The position numbers and the translations under genes were made by a program. From Clostridia bacterium (GTDB lineage Bacteria > Bacillota_A > Clostridia > Oscillospirales > CAG-272), in NCBI GenBank assembly GCA_017959485.1, contig JAGDAM010000056.1:1-22832 (forward strand): a stretch of DNA of 22,832 nucleotides, given 5' to 3'. The notes under the pieces are model-generated. The model saw nothing but the letters and a program-made list of their open reading frames with translations, had not been told where the DNA came from and did no database searches. Shown one piece after another: positions 1-7,671 of this stretch; position 1 is the first letter of the stretch, and each line of letters opens with the position of its first letter.

Positions 1-961
1 AGACTATCTCGGCGCGTATGAATCCGCGTTCGAAATCGCTGTGTATCTTACCGGCCGCCTGCGGCGCCTTCGTGCCTTTGACGATGGTCCAGGCTCTGAC
101 TTCTTTGGGCCCGGCAGTAAGGAAGCTGATAAGCCCGAGAAGGGAATAGCTTTCGCGGATAAGCCGGTAAAGTCCCGGCTCGGAAATTCCCATGTCTTCG
201 AGGAACATCGCTTTTTCATCCGCGGGAAGTTCCGCAATCTCCGCTTCTATCGCGCAGCTGATCGGAATGACCGTCGTTCCTTCGGATTCCGCCTTTTGTC
301 TCAGCGCTTCGAGATGGGCGTCGCCCGAGTCGTCGCTGCCGCCGAGCGGATCCGGCATGTTGGCGACGTATATCGCGGGCTTTGCAGACAGAAGCGGCAG
401 ATCGGGAATTTCGGATATTATATCCGGAAAAGCTCTCGCGGGGGTTCCCTCGTTCAGCGCTTCTTTCAGCCGGATAAGCATATCGAGTTCGGCTTTCAGC
501 TTTTTGTCCGCGCGGGCAGCTTTTTCGGTGCGGTCTATCCTTCTGTCTATTAATTCAAGATCTGAAAGAATCAGTTCCAGGTTTATCGTTTCGACGTCTC
601 TTATCGGATCAACGCTTCCCTCGACGTGGATTATGTCGCCGCCTTCAAAGCAGCGAACGACGTGAAGGATTGCGTCGCACTCTCTTATATGCGACAGAAA
701 CTTGTTTCCGAGTCCCTCACCGTTCGAGGCCCCTTTGACAAGTCCCGCGATGTCCACGAATTCTACGGTCGCCGGGGTATATTTCTCCGGCGAGTACATC
801 TTTGCGAGAACGTCGAGCCGACCGTCGGGTACCGGCACTATTCCCACGTTGGGGTCGATCGTACAGAACGGATAGTTGGCGGATTCGGCGCCTCCTCCGC
901 AGAGGGCGTTGAACAAACTGCTTTTTCCGACGTTTGGAAGTCCGACTATGCCGAGTTTCAT
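1..961 (-). CDS. ychF: Redox-regulated ribosome-associated GTPase/ATPase YchF (3' end outside window)
   Basis: The first 320 codons of a YchF/OLA1-family P-loop NTPase read on the minus strand from the ATG at 961; the usual family length is about 365 residues, so the last 40-50 are off the left edge. The protein opens MKLGIVGLPNVGKSSLFNAL, the YchF form of Walker A (residues 7-15). The G3 motif DIAGLVKGAS and the YchF-typical stretch GEGLGNKFLSHIRECDAI follow. The segment HSDFERGFIRAEIV at the edge is the start of the C-terminal TGS domain. YchF binds ribosomes and, unusually for the Obg group, prefers ATP. An AAGGA site (970-974) lies 8 nt upstream of the ATG and a promoter is visible further up. 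It is divergent from the two-component genes. The frame is open throughout. Confidence 0.96.
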   Translation of the reverse strand, partial: MKLGIVGLPNVGKSSLFNALCGGGAESANYPFCTIDPNVGIVPVPDGRLDVLAKMYSPEKYTPATVEFVDIAGLVKGASNGEGLGNKFLSHIRECDAILHVVRCFEGGDIIHVEGSVDPIRDVETINLELILSDLELIDRRIDRTEKAARADKKLKAELDMLIRLKEALNEGTPARAFPDIISEIPDLPLLSAKPAIYVANMPDPLGGSDDSGDAHLEALRQKAESEGTTVIPISCAIEAEIAELPADEKAMFLEDMGISEPGLYRLIRESYSLLGLISFLTAGPKEVRAWTIVKGTKAPQAAGKIHSDFERGFIRAEIV

Positions 962-992
962 GTTAAAAATCCTTTTTTACCGAGATTACTAT

Positions 993-1021
993 ATTATATA
1001 CCCAAACCTTGTTTTTTGCAA
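993..1021 (-). promoter_or_regulatory. Putative sigma-A promoter of ychF
   Basis: Read on the minus strand, a -35 TTGCAA (1016-1021) and a perfect -10 TATAAT (993-998) are separated by 17 nt and lie about 30 nt upstream of the ychF start codon. The assignment rests on consensus match and position only. Confidence 0.65.
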
Positions 1022-1134
1022 GTTTAAATACTGCGTCAGCGGGAGACAATCGTGCAAATTGTTATCGAAATATGAGCGAATTAAGATTATTATTGCTCTT
1101 TTTTAATAATTTTCTTTCGTTTTTAGACAAAATG

Positions 1135-1143
1135 TGATATAAT
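1135..1143 (+). promoter_or_regulatory. Extended -10 promoter of the two-component/htrA unit
   Basis: TGATATAAT (TG 1135-1136, TATAAT 1138-1143) matches an extended -10 element. No good -35 lies 16-18 nt upstream, which is tolerated with an extended -10. The predicted transcript start is near 1150, giving a short leader before the regulator ATG at 1179. Confidence 0.6.
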
Positions 1144-1178
1144 AATTAATGATTTTTGAACAACGGAGTTAATGCGTT

Positions 1179-1865
1179 ATGAATAACAGGATTCTTGTGG
1201 TTGACGATGACGTCAACATCTGCGATATGCTGAAGCAGTACCTCGAAGAGGAAAAATTCAGCGTTAGCGTTGCGTATAACGGCGACGACGCTCTCGAGAT
1301 GAACCGGGCGCTCGATCCGGCTCTTATCCTTTTGGATATTATGATGCCGGGAAGGAACGGAAAGGACGTTTGCAACGAGATACGGAAGTACTCGCGCGTG
1401 CCGATTATTATGATTACCGCCAAATCCAACGTGGTTGACAAGGTGGTATGTCTGGAACTCGGCGCGGACGACTATATCGTGAAGCCGTTCGATATGAGCG
1501 AGCTTTTCGCGCGCATCAAATCGGTTCTGAGAAGGTGCTCCGCCGAAGAACAGGTGACCGACGAAGACGTCATCAGATACGACAACATAGAAATCAGCAA
1601 ACATATGTACGAGCTGAAGCTCCGCGGCAGGACTGTCGACGTTCCGCCCAAGGAACTGGAGCTTCTGTTCTTCCTCGCCCTGAACAAGAACCAGGTGTTC
1701 ACGAGAGATCAGCTGCTCGAGCGCGTCTGGGGATTCGACTATATGGGCGATTCCCGCACCATCGACGTACATATCAAACGCCTTCGCGAAAAACTCGCCG
1801 GAGTATCCGACAAGTGGCGGCTCAAGACGGTATGGGGTGTCGGATACAAGTTTGAGGTTGACTGA
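1179..1865 (+). CDS. OmpR/PhoB-type response regulator
   Basis: A 228-residue DNA-binding response regulator. The receiver domain (about 3-115) has the acidic pocket D10/D11, the phospho-acceptor D53 in LLDIMMPG, T80 and K102 in VKPFD. The C-terminal winged helix (about 130-226) ends with the usual RTIDVHIKRLREKL and VWGVGYKFE motifs. GGAG (1165-1168) precedes the ATG. The next gene, a sensor kinase, overlaps its 3' end, and an HtrA protease follows, an arrangement reminiscent of CssRS-HtrA in Bacillus. It probably controls envelope or secretion stress genes, including the protease; that role is inferred from context, and the family assignment is secure. Confidence 0.95.
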   Translation: MNNRILVVDDDVNICDMLKQYLEEEKFSVSVAYNGDDALEMNRALDPALILLDIMMPGRNGKDVCNEIRKYSRVPIIMITAKSNVVDKVVCLELGADDYIVKPFDMSELFARIKSVLRRCSAEEQVTDEDVIRYDNIEISKHMYELKLRGRTVDVPPKELELLFFLALNKNQVFTRDQLLERVWGFDYMGDSRTIDVHIKRLREKLAGVSDKWRLKTVWGVGYKFEVD

Positions 1866-2991
1866 ATTTCGGGGGAGACGGGTTATAAAAAGTCCTAAAT
1901 TATCTTTCGGAAGAATACGGCCTTTCGTCGGTCTTGCCCTGTGCTCGGTTTCTCTCGCGGCGTCGGTTGTCATGCCGTTTGCGGTAACCGCGTCCTGTGC
2001 GGATTCCGCGTACGGCTTGCGCCGCTCTCTGCTGTTTTTTGCGTTTCTGACCGGAGGCGCCGCGCTGTTAGGGATTATACTTTTTGCTTCGGACGCCTTC
2101 GGACGCGACCGCCGCACCTACCGTGCCCTTCGGCGCGCGGCCGAGGAATACTCCCGGGGCAATTTCTCGGTCAGAACTCCAGTCAGGGGGAAGGGAGACG
2201 CCGCCGGACTCGCTGAAGAGTTTAACAGAATGGCGGAATCGCTGGGTTCTCTCGAGCGTATGAGATCCGACTTTATTTCGGCCGTTTCGCACGATATGCG
2301 CACTCCGATGACCACCGTCTCGGGGTTTATCGACTGCATACTGGGCAACGTCATTCCTCCCGAACAGCGGGAGAATTATCTGAAACTGATAAAAAGCGAG
2401 ATCATGCGGCTCTCGAGACTGGTGTCACGGCTGCTCGATATTTCGCGGCTCGAATCGAAAGACCGTACCTTTACCGACGAGAGATTCGATCTGTGCGAGC
2501 TGTCCAAGACGGTTCTGTTTTCTTTCGAGCAGCAGATAGATGAGAAGGAGCTTGAGGTCTCATTCGAAACCGACTCCGACCGGATGTATATCAACGCCGA
2601 CAAGGACGCAGTTCATCAGGTTCTTTACAATCTGTGCGACAACGCCGTCAAGTTTTCCGTCAAGGGAGGAGAACTGCGCATCCGGATTGTTTTCAGGGAT
2701 GGCAAGGTCGTCTACTCGGTTTACAACGAGGGCAGAGGAATACGCGAAGACGATCTGCCGTTTATATTCGACCGTTTTTTCAAAGGCGACGAGACGAGAG
2801 GCGAAGACAAGACCGGCTACGGACTCGGGCTTTACATCTGCAAAACGATTGCAGACGCCGAGGGAGCCGAACTGACCTGCGAGAGCGCCGAAGGGCAGTA
2901 CTGCAGGTTTATTTTAGCATTTCCGGCCGACCGGCCGGCTAACGGAGAAACAATCGATGAACAACGAAGAGATAACGGAAAAAAACGCTGA
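1837..2991 (+). CDS. Membrane sensor histidine kinase (HAMP-HisKA-HATPase)
   Basis: About 384 residues if the GTG at 1837 is used. Two hydrophobic helices (about 28-52 and 63-86) enclose a very short outside loop, so the sensor probably reads a membrane or intramembrane signal. A HAMP segment follows (about 88-140), then the dimerisation and phospho-acceptor motif SHDMRTP with H152. The ATPase domain has an N box (NLCDNAVKFS, about 264-273), a G1 box (YNEGRGI), an F box (FDRFFKG) and a G2 box (GYGLGLYIC). The start is uncertain. GTG 1837 and TTG 1852/1858 overlap the regulator gene and lack a clear ribosome site. A strong GGGGGAG (1871-1877) sits 7 nt before an in-frame ATA at 1885. The 3' end overlaps htrA by 35 nt, supporting co-transcription and coupling. 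Confidence 0.93.
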   Translation: MSDTSLRLTEFRGRRVIKSPKLSFGRIRPFVGLALCSVSLAASVVMPFAVTASCADSAYGLRRSLLFFAFLTGGAALLGIILFASDAFGRDRRTYRALRRAAEEYSRGNFSVRTPVRGKGDAAGLAEEFNRMAESLGSLERMRSDFISAVSHDMRTPMTTVSGFIDCILGNVIPPEQRENYLKLIKSEIMRLSRLVSRLLDISRLESKDRTFTDERFDLCELSKTVLFSFEQQIDEKELEVSFETDSDRMYINADKDAVHQVLYNLCDNAVKFSVKGGELRIRIVFRDGKVVYSVYNEGRGIREDDLPFIFDRFFKGDETRGEDKTGYGLGLYICKTIADAEGAELTCESAEGQYCRFILAFPADRPANGETIDEQRRDNGKKR

Positions 2992-4255
2992 ACCGACCGA
3001 GGACGTCAATACGGAAACGGAGCCGGAGACCGACTGCGCCGACGTCTCCGCGGAGGCGCCTCAAGACGCGCAGCCGCAATCCCCGGAAACCGTCTGGGAT
3101 TTCGACAGACAGTTCCGAGAAGATCTAAAGGCTGAAAAAAAGAAAAACCGCAAAGCACTTGCCGTTTACGCGGCCATAGTCAGCGCGCTCTTTCTGATTT
3201 CGCTTGCCGCGCTCGGCATTCTTATCGTTCAAACCGCGATTGCCGCATCAAAGCCGATCGTTGTCGAAAAGGAGATATTCGTGCGCGAATACGATCCCGA
3301 TTCCGGCGTGCTTACAGTGCAGGAAATCGCTGCAAAAGTTATTCCTTCCACCGTCGGCATAAGCAGTAAAAAGACCGGCGGAACCTCGATCGGGACAGGT
3401 ATCATTTATTCAAAAGACGGTTATATTGTTACCAACTGTCACGTCGTGAACGGGTCGACGGAAATTACAGTCTATATGAGCGACGGCAGGACCTTCGACG
3501 CAGAGCTCGTGGGATTGGACGACGTGTCGGATATCGCGGTAGTGAAGATTCAGCCGGTAGACGATATTGTTCCGGCCGAGTTCGGCAATTCCGACGATCT
3601 GATCGCCGGCGATAACGTGGTGGCTGTGGGCAATCCCGCGGGACTTGAATTCTCGGGTACTCTGACAGCCGGTATAGTATCGTCGATCAGCCGCGAGATC
3701 AGCATCTATTCGTCGAACGGTCTTCTGGAAAAGAAGATGACGCTGATCCAGAATTCCGCGGCGATCTATCCGGGCAATTCGGGCGGCCCGCTTATCGACG
3801 TTTACGGCAAGGTGGTCGGAATCAATACGATGCGCTTTTCCAACGAAGATTACGCCGGAATAGGGTTCGCGATTCCTATCAACGGCGCCGTTCCCGTAAT
3901 AACAGAGATTATTGAAACCGGGAGCTATTCGGGCAACAATCCGGTAGCAGTGAGAGGCGTCTCCCTCGGAATCACCGGACGCGCGGTCGTAAAGGACGAG
4001 GCGGTGCAGATCAACGAGACGACGACCTTTACTCCGGGAGCTTCGGGCGTGATGGTCGTTTCGGTGATCGGCGAGGAGTCAAGCGCTTACGGCATACTGG
4101 AGGAATATGATATTATTACCGAAATCAACGGTAAAAAGGTCTCGGACGTATACGAAATCAGGGAGATAATCGCGGGTTTCGCGCCCGGAGAGAGTATCGG
4201 TCTCAAGGTCTTCCGCGACGGAAAAACGCTTGACCTGAAAATCGTATTCAAATGA
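2957..4255 (+). CDS. htrA: HtrA/DegP-like membrane-anchored serine protease with PDZ domain
   Basis: A 432-residue S1C-family protease. An acidic, lysine-ending cytoplasmic tail (1-66) precedes one transmembrane helix (about 67-97), placing the catalytic part outside the cell. The triad is H162 (TNCHVV), D192 (VSDIAVVKI) and S275 (YPGNSGGPL). One PDZ domain fills about 340-430 (YGILEEYDIITEINGKKV). The family degrades or refolds misfolded exported proteins. GGAG (2944-2947) is 9 nt before the ATG. It lies in the same unit as the two-component pair, which probably senses the stress this protease relieves. The motif before the serine reads NSAAIYPGNSGG rather than the common TDAAINPGNSGG, a minor variation. 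Function is well supported; the regulatory link is inferred. Confidence 0.95.
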   Translation: MNNEEITEKNAEPTEDVNTETEPETDCADVSAEAPQDAQPQSPETVWDFDRQFREDLKAEKKKNRKALAVYAAIVSALFLISLAALGILIVQTAIAASKPIVVEKEIFVREYDPDSGVLTVQEIAAKVIPSTVGISSKKTGGTSIGTGIIYSKDGYIVTNCHVVNGSTEITVYMSDGRTFDAELVGLDDVSDIAVVKIQPVDDIVPAEFGNSDDLIAGDNVVAVGNPAGLEFSGTLTAGIVSSISREISIYSSNGLLEKKMTLIQNSAAIYPGNSGGPLIDVYGKVVGINTMRFSNEDYAGIGFAIPINGAVPVITEIIETGSYSGNNPVAVRGVSLGITGRAVVKDEAVQINETTTFTPGASGVMVVSVIGEESSAYGILEEYDIITEINGKKVSDVYEIREIIAGFAPGESIGLKVFRDGKTLDLKIVFK

Positions 4256-4268
4256 TAATATAAAGTGA

Positions 4269-4305
4269 ATACCGCACGGTTCGCATGCGCAGAACCGTGC
4301 GGTAT
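4269..4305. terminator. Hairpin between convergent genes, probably a bidirectional terminator
   Basis: A perfect 14-bp stem, ATACCGCACGGTTC (4269-4282) with GAACCGTGCGGTAT (4292-4305), has a 9-nt loop. It lies between the htrA stop (4255) and the stop of the minus-strand ATPase gene (4310). Neither side has a proper T run, so termination efficiency is uncertain. It may also act as a 3' stability hairpin for both messages. Confidence 0.7.
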
Positions 4306-4309
4306 TGCC

Positions 4310-4921
4310 TTAAATATCCGTAAAACTTCCGAACGGATCTCCGGCGCATTCGAGTCTGACCGACCCCGGCGGTTCCACGGCGTGAGAGACGATGAGGCAT
4401 ATCTTGCCGCGGGCGGAAGTCAGCTCCCGGATAACGTCCGCACAGGAGAGAGCGGTCGCCTGATCGAGATTTGCGAACGGTTCGTCGAACAGATAGGTGT
4501 CCGCGTCCCGCAGCAGAGCTCTGGCGATGCCGACTCTCGCCTGCATTCCTCCCGACAGTTCTCCGGCGGCGGAACCGAAATCGGATTTGGACAATCCGAG
4601 TCTTAGTAGGAGCGACGAGGCTTCGCTCTTCTTTTTTTCTTTATCCGCGCCCGAACCGTTGAGACCGACGGCTGCGTTTTCAAGCGCGTTGAGCCAGGGG
4701 AACAGCCGCGCGTCCTGGAAGGACATGCTGACGCGGCACGCTCCCGATATCCTTCCTTCGTGTTTTTTATCCAGCCCGGCGATCAGACGCAGAAGCGTGC
4801 TTTTGCCGCATCCCGATTTTCCCGAAATCACGTAGCACCTGCCGCCGTCAAAGACGTATGAAAGATCTTTTATTACGGCTTTCGCGCCGAAGGTCTTTCC
4901 GACATTTTCAAGAGTGATCAT
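4310..4921 (-). CDS. ABC transporter ATP-binding protein (nitrate/sulfonate/taurine-type importer)
   Basis: A 203-residue ABC ATPase, short for the SsuB/TauB/ThiZ group (about 230-260). Walker A is SGKSGCGKST (33-42), the Q-loop is SFQDARLFPW (Q69), the signature is LSGGM (122-126), Walker B is TYLFDEPFANLD (142-153) and the switch histidine is H180. QDARLFPW is characteristic of this importer group. The shortness comes from a trimmed C-terminus; all catalytic motifs are present. Its ATG overlaps the stop of the permease gene by 4 nt, so it is the last gene of the binding-protein, permease, ATPase unit. The substrate cannot be read from the ATPase. Confidence 0.94.
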   Translation of the reverse strand: MITLENVGKTFGAKAVIKDLSYVFDGGRCYVISGKSGCGKSTLLRLIAGLDKKHEGRISGACRVSMSFQDARLFPWLNALENAAVGLNGSGADKEKKKSEASSLLLRLGLSKSDFGSAAGELSGGMQARVGIARALLRDADTYLFDEPFANLDQATALSCADVIRELTSARGKICLIVSHAVEPPGSVRLECAGDPFGSFTDI

Positions 4922-5661
4922 TTCTCGCCTACCTTCTTTCGCTTTTTTTCCGCAAAAACAAGTTTTTCGATGGCGAGGCTCAGAATGACAACGGTTAGCG
5001 TCCAGGCAAACATGTCCGTCGTTTCAAGATAGTTTTTTGCGGTCTGAATCTCCCTGCCTATAGAGAGGGGAGTGAACGACAGAACTTCGGCCGCGACGCC
5101 GGCTTTCCATGACAGGCCCGCTGCATTTTTGAGCGCGCTGCGGATATAGGGCCTGAGAGAGGGAATATATACCCCGAAGAGTCTCGACAGGCCCCTGATT
5201 TCGAACACGTCGGCCACTTCGATGAGTTCTTTTTTAACGTCGAGTATTCCGCTCAGTATTTCGGTATAGACAACGGGCAGCACCATAAGCGCTGAGATAA
5301 CCGGAGGCATGGCGGTGTTGCCGAGCCAGAGCATCGCGAGTATTATGAACGAGGCGACGGGAGTGGCCCTCACGACGCTGACCGCGGGCGAGAGGAATGA
5401 TGCGAGGTTTGAGGAAATGGATGACAGGACGGCGAGCAGAACCCCGCCTGCGGTACCGTAAATCATTCCTCTCAGTATTCTGAACAGTGAGAGAAAGACG
5501 GTTTTCCAGTAAACTCCGTCACCCAGCAGCTCGAAGAGCCGCGCCGCGGTCTCGAAAGGCGAAGGAAGAATCAGCGCGGAGCCGGCCAAAAGCGACGCGA
5601 TTTCCCAGATTATTATCCATACCGCGGCGCAGATTACCGTCCGGATAGCTTTTTTAATCAT
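4918..5661 (-). CDS. ABC transporter permease (SsuC/TauC-like, BPD_transp_1)
   Basis: A 247-residue inner-membrane permease with about six hydrophobic helices. The EAA-type coupling loop, EVADVFEIRGLSRLFGVYIP (about 148-167), contacts the ATPase. Upstream, SVVRATPVASFIILAMLWLG is typical of SsuC/TauC/ThiX permeases. It has ATGA-type overlaps with both the binding-protein gene (upstream) and the ATPase gene (downstream), indicating one operon with translational coupling. Only one permease gene is present, so it should work as a homodimer, as is usual in this family. Substrate unknown. Confidence 0.93.
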   Translation of the reverse strand: MIKKAIRTVICAAVWIIIWEIASLLAGSALILPSPFETAARLFELLGDGVYWKTVFLSLFRILRGMIYGTAGGVLLAVLSSISSNLASFLSPAVSVVRATPVASFIILAMLWLGNTAMPPVISALMVLPVVYTEILSGILDVKKELIEVADVFEIRGLSRLFGVYIPSLRPYIRSALKNAAGLSWKAGVAAEVLSFTPLSIGREIQTAKNYLETTDMFAWTLTVVILSLAIEKLVFAEKKRKKVGEK

Positions 5662-6737
5662 TCGGAGATTTTTTGGAAGATCCCGCCGTCCGGGAGCTTG
5701 CCGCCCACCGAAGATGGAATTATATTATACAGGGCTCCCCAGAAAGCCGACAGCGAATCTTCCATAGTCTTACCGGTAAGAAAGACGAGATTGCATTTCG
5801 GCAGAGCGTTTTTGACGAGCTGCTCTTTCGGAGCGATCCCGGCGAACACGATATCATTTGCCGCGCCGTCAATATCGGACGCGGCTTTCGTGACCGAACC
5901 TTCGTATCTCTGCATAAACTTTTCAATTATCCCGGGGTGAGCGTCGGCGTACTCGGAGCGTACGATGACGCAGCCCTGGACGAGTTCGGTCCCGGTGGCT
6001 TTCTTCCACTCGTCGGTAAAATCGACCGCGACGCGCAGCGAGGCGTTTTTCATCGTTGCGGCGGTGACCTTCGGCTCGGGAAGAACGGCGAGCGAAGCTT
6101 TTCCGGTAGCCGCCGCCGTCGTCAGCTCGTCGGGACTCGGATAGGAATAATCAAAGGTGACTGACGACTCGAGCTCCGCTCCTCCGCTTGCCCGCAAGAG
6201 CGCGCGGAAAACGTATTCGGGATTGGTTCCCTGTCCGGGAAGATATACCGTTTTTCCGGAAAGATCCGCGAGACAGTGTACAGTTTCGCCGTTTTCAATC
6301 AGATAAAGGACTCCGAGCGTGTTAACGGCGAGGACTCTGATACCGCCGTTCGTCTTGTTGTAGAGCACCGAGGCGAGATTCGTGGGCACCGCGGCGACGT
6401 CGGCGGTTCCGCTGATTATAAGCGGAGAAACGAGAGTCGCGTCGGTGTAGAAATCTATTGTGAGATTTAAGTCGTCGACTTTACCTTCGGAAAGATCGCG
6501 GTAAAGCGGGGCGATTCCGAATCCGGTAGTTCCGTTGAGTACCGCCACCCGCAGCGGAGTGTCGTCGGTCGCGACAGCTGCCGTCGTCGCTTCTTCGGTT
6601 GCGGAGGAATCCGGCTCCGAAGTCGCGGTAGTTGTCGGAGCGGTTGCGGCTCCGCTGCCGGTAGTGCAGGCGGCAAACGAAGTCAGGAGTATGAGCAGCC
6701 CGGTAAACAGGGCCGCGGCTTTCAGTGTTGTTTTCAT
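5658..6737 (-). CDS. ABC transporter substrate-binding lipoprotein (NMT1/THI5-like)
   Basis: A 359-residue lipoprotein. The signal peptide ends in TSFAAC with lipidated C24. A Thr/Ala/Ser-rich linker (25-60) follows, then a periplasmic-binding fold beginning TPLRVAVLNGTTGFGIAPLY. Repeated use of ADVAAVPTNLASVLYNK, LSGKTVYLPGQGTNPEYVFRALL and PEPKVTAA fits the NMT1/SsuA/TauA group, whose ligands include thiamine precursors, sulfonates, nitrate and taurine. No ligand can be named from sequence. AAAAGGAG (6743-6750) sits 5 nt before the ATG. It lies 51 nt downstream of the Crp-like regulator on the same strand with no clear terminator between, so the two may share a transcript. Confidence 0.92.
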   Translation of the reverse strand: MKTTLKAAALFTGLLILLTSFAACTTGSGAATAPTTTATSEPDSSATEEATTAAVATDDTPLRVAVLNGTTGFGIAPLYRDLSEGKVDDLNLTIDFYTDATLVSPLIISGTADVAAVPTNLASVLYNKTNGGIRVLAVNTLGVLYLIENGETVHCLADLSGKTVYLPGQGTNPEYVFRALLRASGGAELESSVTFDYSYPSPDELTTAAATGKASLAVLPEPKVTAATMKNASLRVAVDFTDEWKKATGTELVQGCVIVRSEYADAHPGIIEKFMQRYEGSVTKAASDIDGAANDIVFAGIAPKEQLVKNALPKCNLVFLTGKTMEDSLSAFWGALYNIIPSSVGGKLPDGGIFQKISE

Positions 6738-6788
6738 TTTTTCTCCTTTTTTATGCGTGCGAAACCGCGCGTAATTGTTATTAACTAT

Positions 6789-7469
6789 TCATCCCGAACA
6801 TAACTTTGAAAGAACGGCGGCGTCCGTTACGGTGATCGTATTGTTTTCGTAACTGATCGCTCCGAGCCGTTCAAGCTTTTCAAGCGCCCGGTAGAGTGAG
6901 GCGCGGCCGACGTCAAGCGCGTGCGACAGCGAACTCATGGACAGAGCGGCGGTGTAACAGCCGTCCGAATCGGTATGCGAAAGAATAAAGCAGGCGAGCC
7001 GCCGGTCGGCGGTCCCTCCTGTGAGGCATCCTATCCGTGAGTTGAGGAACGCCACCCTTTTCGACAAAAACCTGATAAAGCCCATACGGACCGGCTCTCC
7101 GGCGGGAGACGACGTGATTTTTTCAAAGGAATCCCTTGTAAAAAAGCAGATACTGCATCCTTCTTTTCCTGCGACGCATTTCGTTTCAATCGGTATATCC
7201 GAATAGAGTCCTGCGATGCCTATGGGGTCGGTGCGCGCGGCTATCCTGAGCAGGGCAGGTTTGTCGGCGGAGGATTCGGCGTATATCATCACGCTTCCGG
7301 AAAGGATTATTCCGAATCGGGGCATTTCTCTCCCGAGTGAAATCAGCCCTCCGCGCGGTAAGGATTCGACAACTCCGAAAGATTCTGCGTATTCCGCGGC
7401 GTCGGCGGCCGTGCATCCGGAAAACACCGGAGAGGAAAGAAGAGCTTCGGTATCGTGCAGTTCGTTCAT
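6789..7469 (-). CDS. Crp/Fnr-family transcriptional regulator
   Basis: A 226-residue regulator with an N-terminal cyclic-nucleotide-binding-like domain (about 15-120), a long dimer helix (about 126-147) and a C-terminal winged helix (about 150-225). The recognition helix region is DVGRASLYRALEKLERLGAI. The domain lacks the canonical cAMP-contacting pattern and the N-terminal cysteine cluster of Fnr, so the signal is unknown; several cysteines are scattered (19, 98, 105, 109, 148, 160, 171). A long spacer (11 nt) separates GGGG from the start codon. Its own promoter carries a 16-bp palindrome over the predicted start site, implying autorepression. It heads the importer genes and probably regulates them. 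It could equally act on the divergent sugar operon. Confidence 0.92.
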   Translation of the reverse strand: MNELHDTEALLSSPVFSGCTAADAAEYAESFGVVESLPRGGLISLGREMPRFGIILSGSVMIYAESSADKPALLRIAARTDPIGIAGLYSDIPIETKCVAGKEGCSICFFTRDSFEKITSSPAGEPVRMGFIRFLSKRVAFLNSRIGCLTGGTADRRLACFILSHTDSDGCYTAALSMSSLSHALDVGRASLYRALEKLERLGAISYENNTITVTDAAVLSKLCSG

Positions 7470-7490
7470 AAAGTCAGGTTCCCCTTTAAG

Positions 7491-7506
7491 TGTCTCATTT
7501 GAGACA
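7491..7506. promoter_or_regulatory. 16-bp palindromic operator, probable Crp-like autoregulatory site
   Basis: TGTCTCATTTGAGACA has perfect 7-bp arms around a 2-nt centre. The outer half-sites TGTCT-N6-AGACA have the same 16-bp span as Crp-family sites (TGTGA-N6-TCACA). It begins just after the -10 box of the regulator promoter and covers the predicted start site near 7501, where binding would block transcription. That the neighbouring regulator binds here is inferred. Confidence 0.65.
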
Positions 7507-7507
7507 T

Positions 7508-7537
7508 ATTATATCACGTTTGCACCGGGTTTGTCAA
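7508..7537 (-). promoter_or_regulatory. Consensus sigma-A promoter of the Crp-like regulator
   Basis: On the minus strand a perfect -35 TTGACA (7532-7537), an 18-nt spacer, and an extended -10 TGA-TATAAT (TATAAT at 7508-7513) precede the regulator gene. The near-ideal consensus suggests a strong promoter needing repression, consistent with the adjacent palindrome. Confidence 0.8.
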
Positions 7538-7588
7538 CACTTTAAGCGTCAATGAGGCAAAAAATCACGCACAGGAGGGCTTTAGTCC

Positions 7589-7617
7589 TATACAAAAAGG
7601 GAAAAATGTTATATAAT
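7589..7617 (+). promoter_or_regulatory. Promoter of the sugar-salvage operon
   Basis: TATACA (7589-7594) and TATAAT (7612-7617) are spaced by 17 nt and lie about 55 nt upstream of the nucleotidyltransferase start. The -35 matches at 4 of 6 positions. A short imperfect inverted repeat (AGGAGGGCTTTAGTCCT, near 7573-7589) overlaps the -35 and could be an operator. This is the only promoter I see for the seven genes that follow. Confidence 0.55.
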
Positions 7618-7671
7618 ATTTAAAAGGGAATTTTTGAACTCATATAAATCTTAAAACGTTGGAGGCGCGGT

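Noticed and set aside
1146..2117. Minus-strand open frame of 323 codons opposite the response regulator
   Set aside because: The plus strand encodes an unmistakable response regulator and kinase here; the antisense product has no recognisable motif.
7573..7589. Imperfect inverted repeat AGGAGGGCTTTAGTCCT as a certain operator
   Set aside because: Pairing is broken and short; mentioned only as a possible element overlapping the -35 of the sugar operon.
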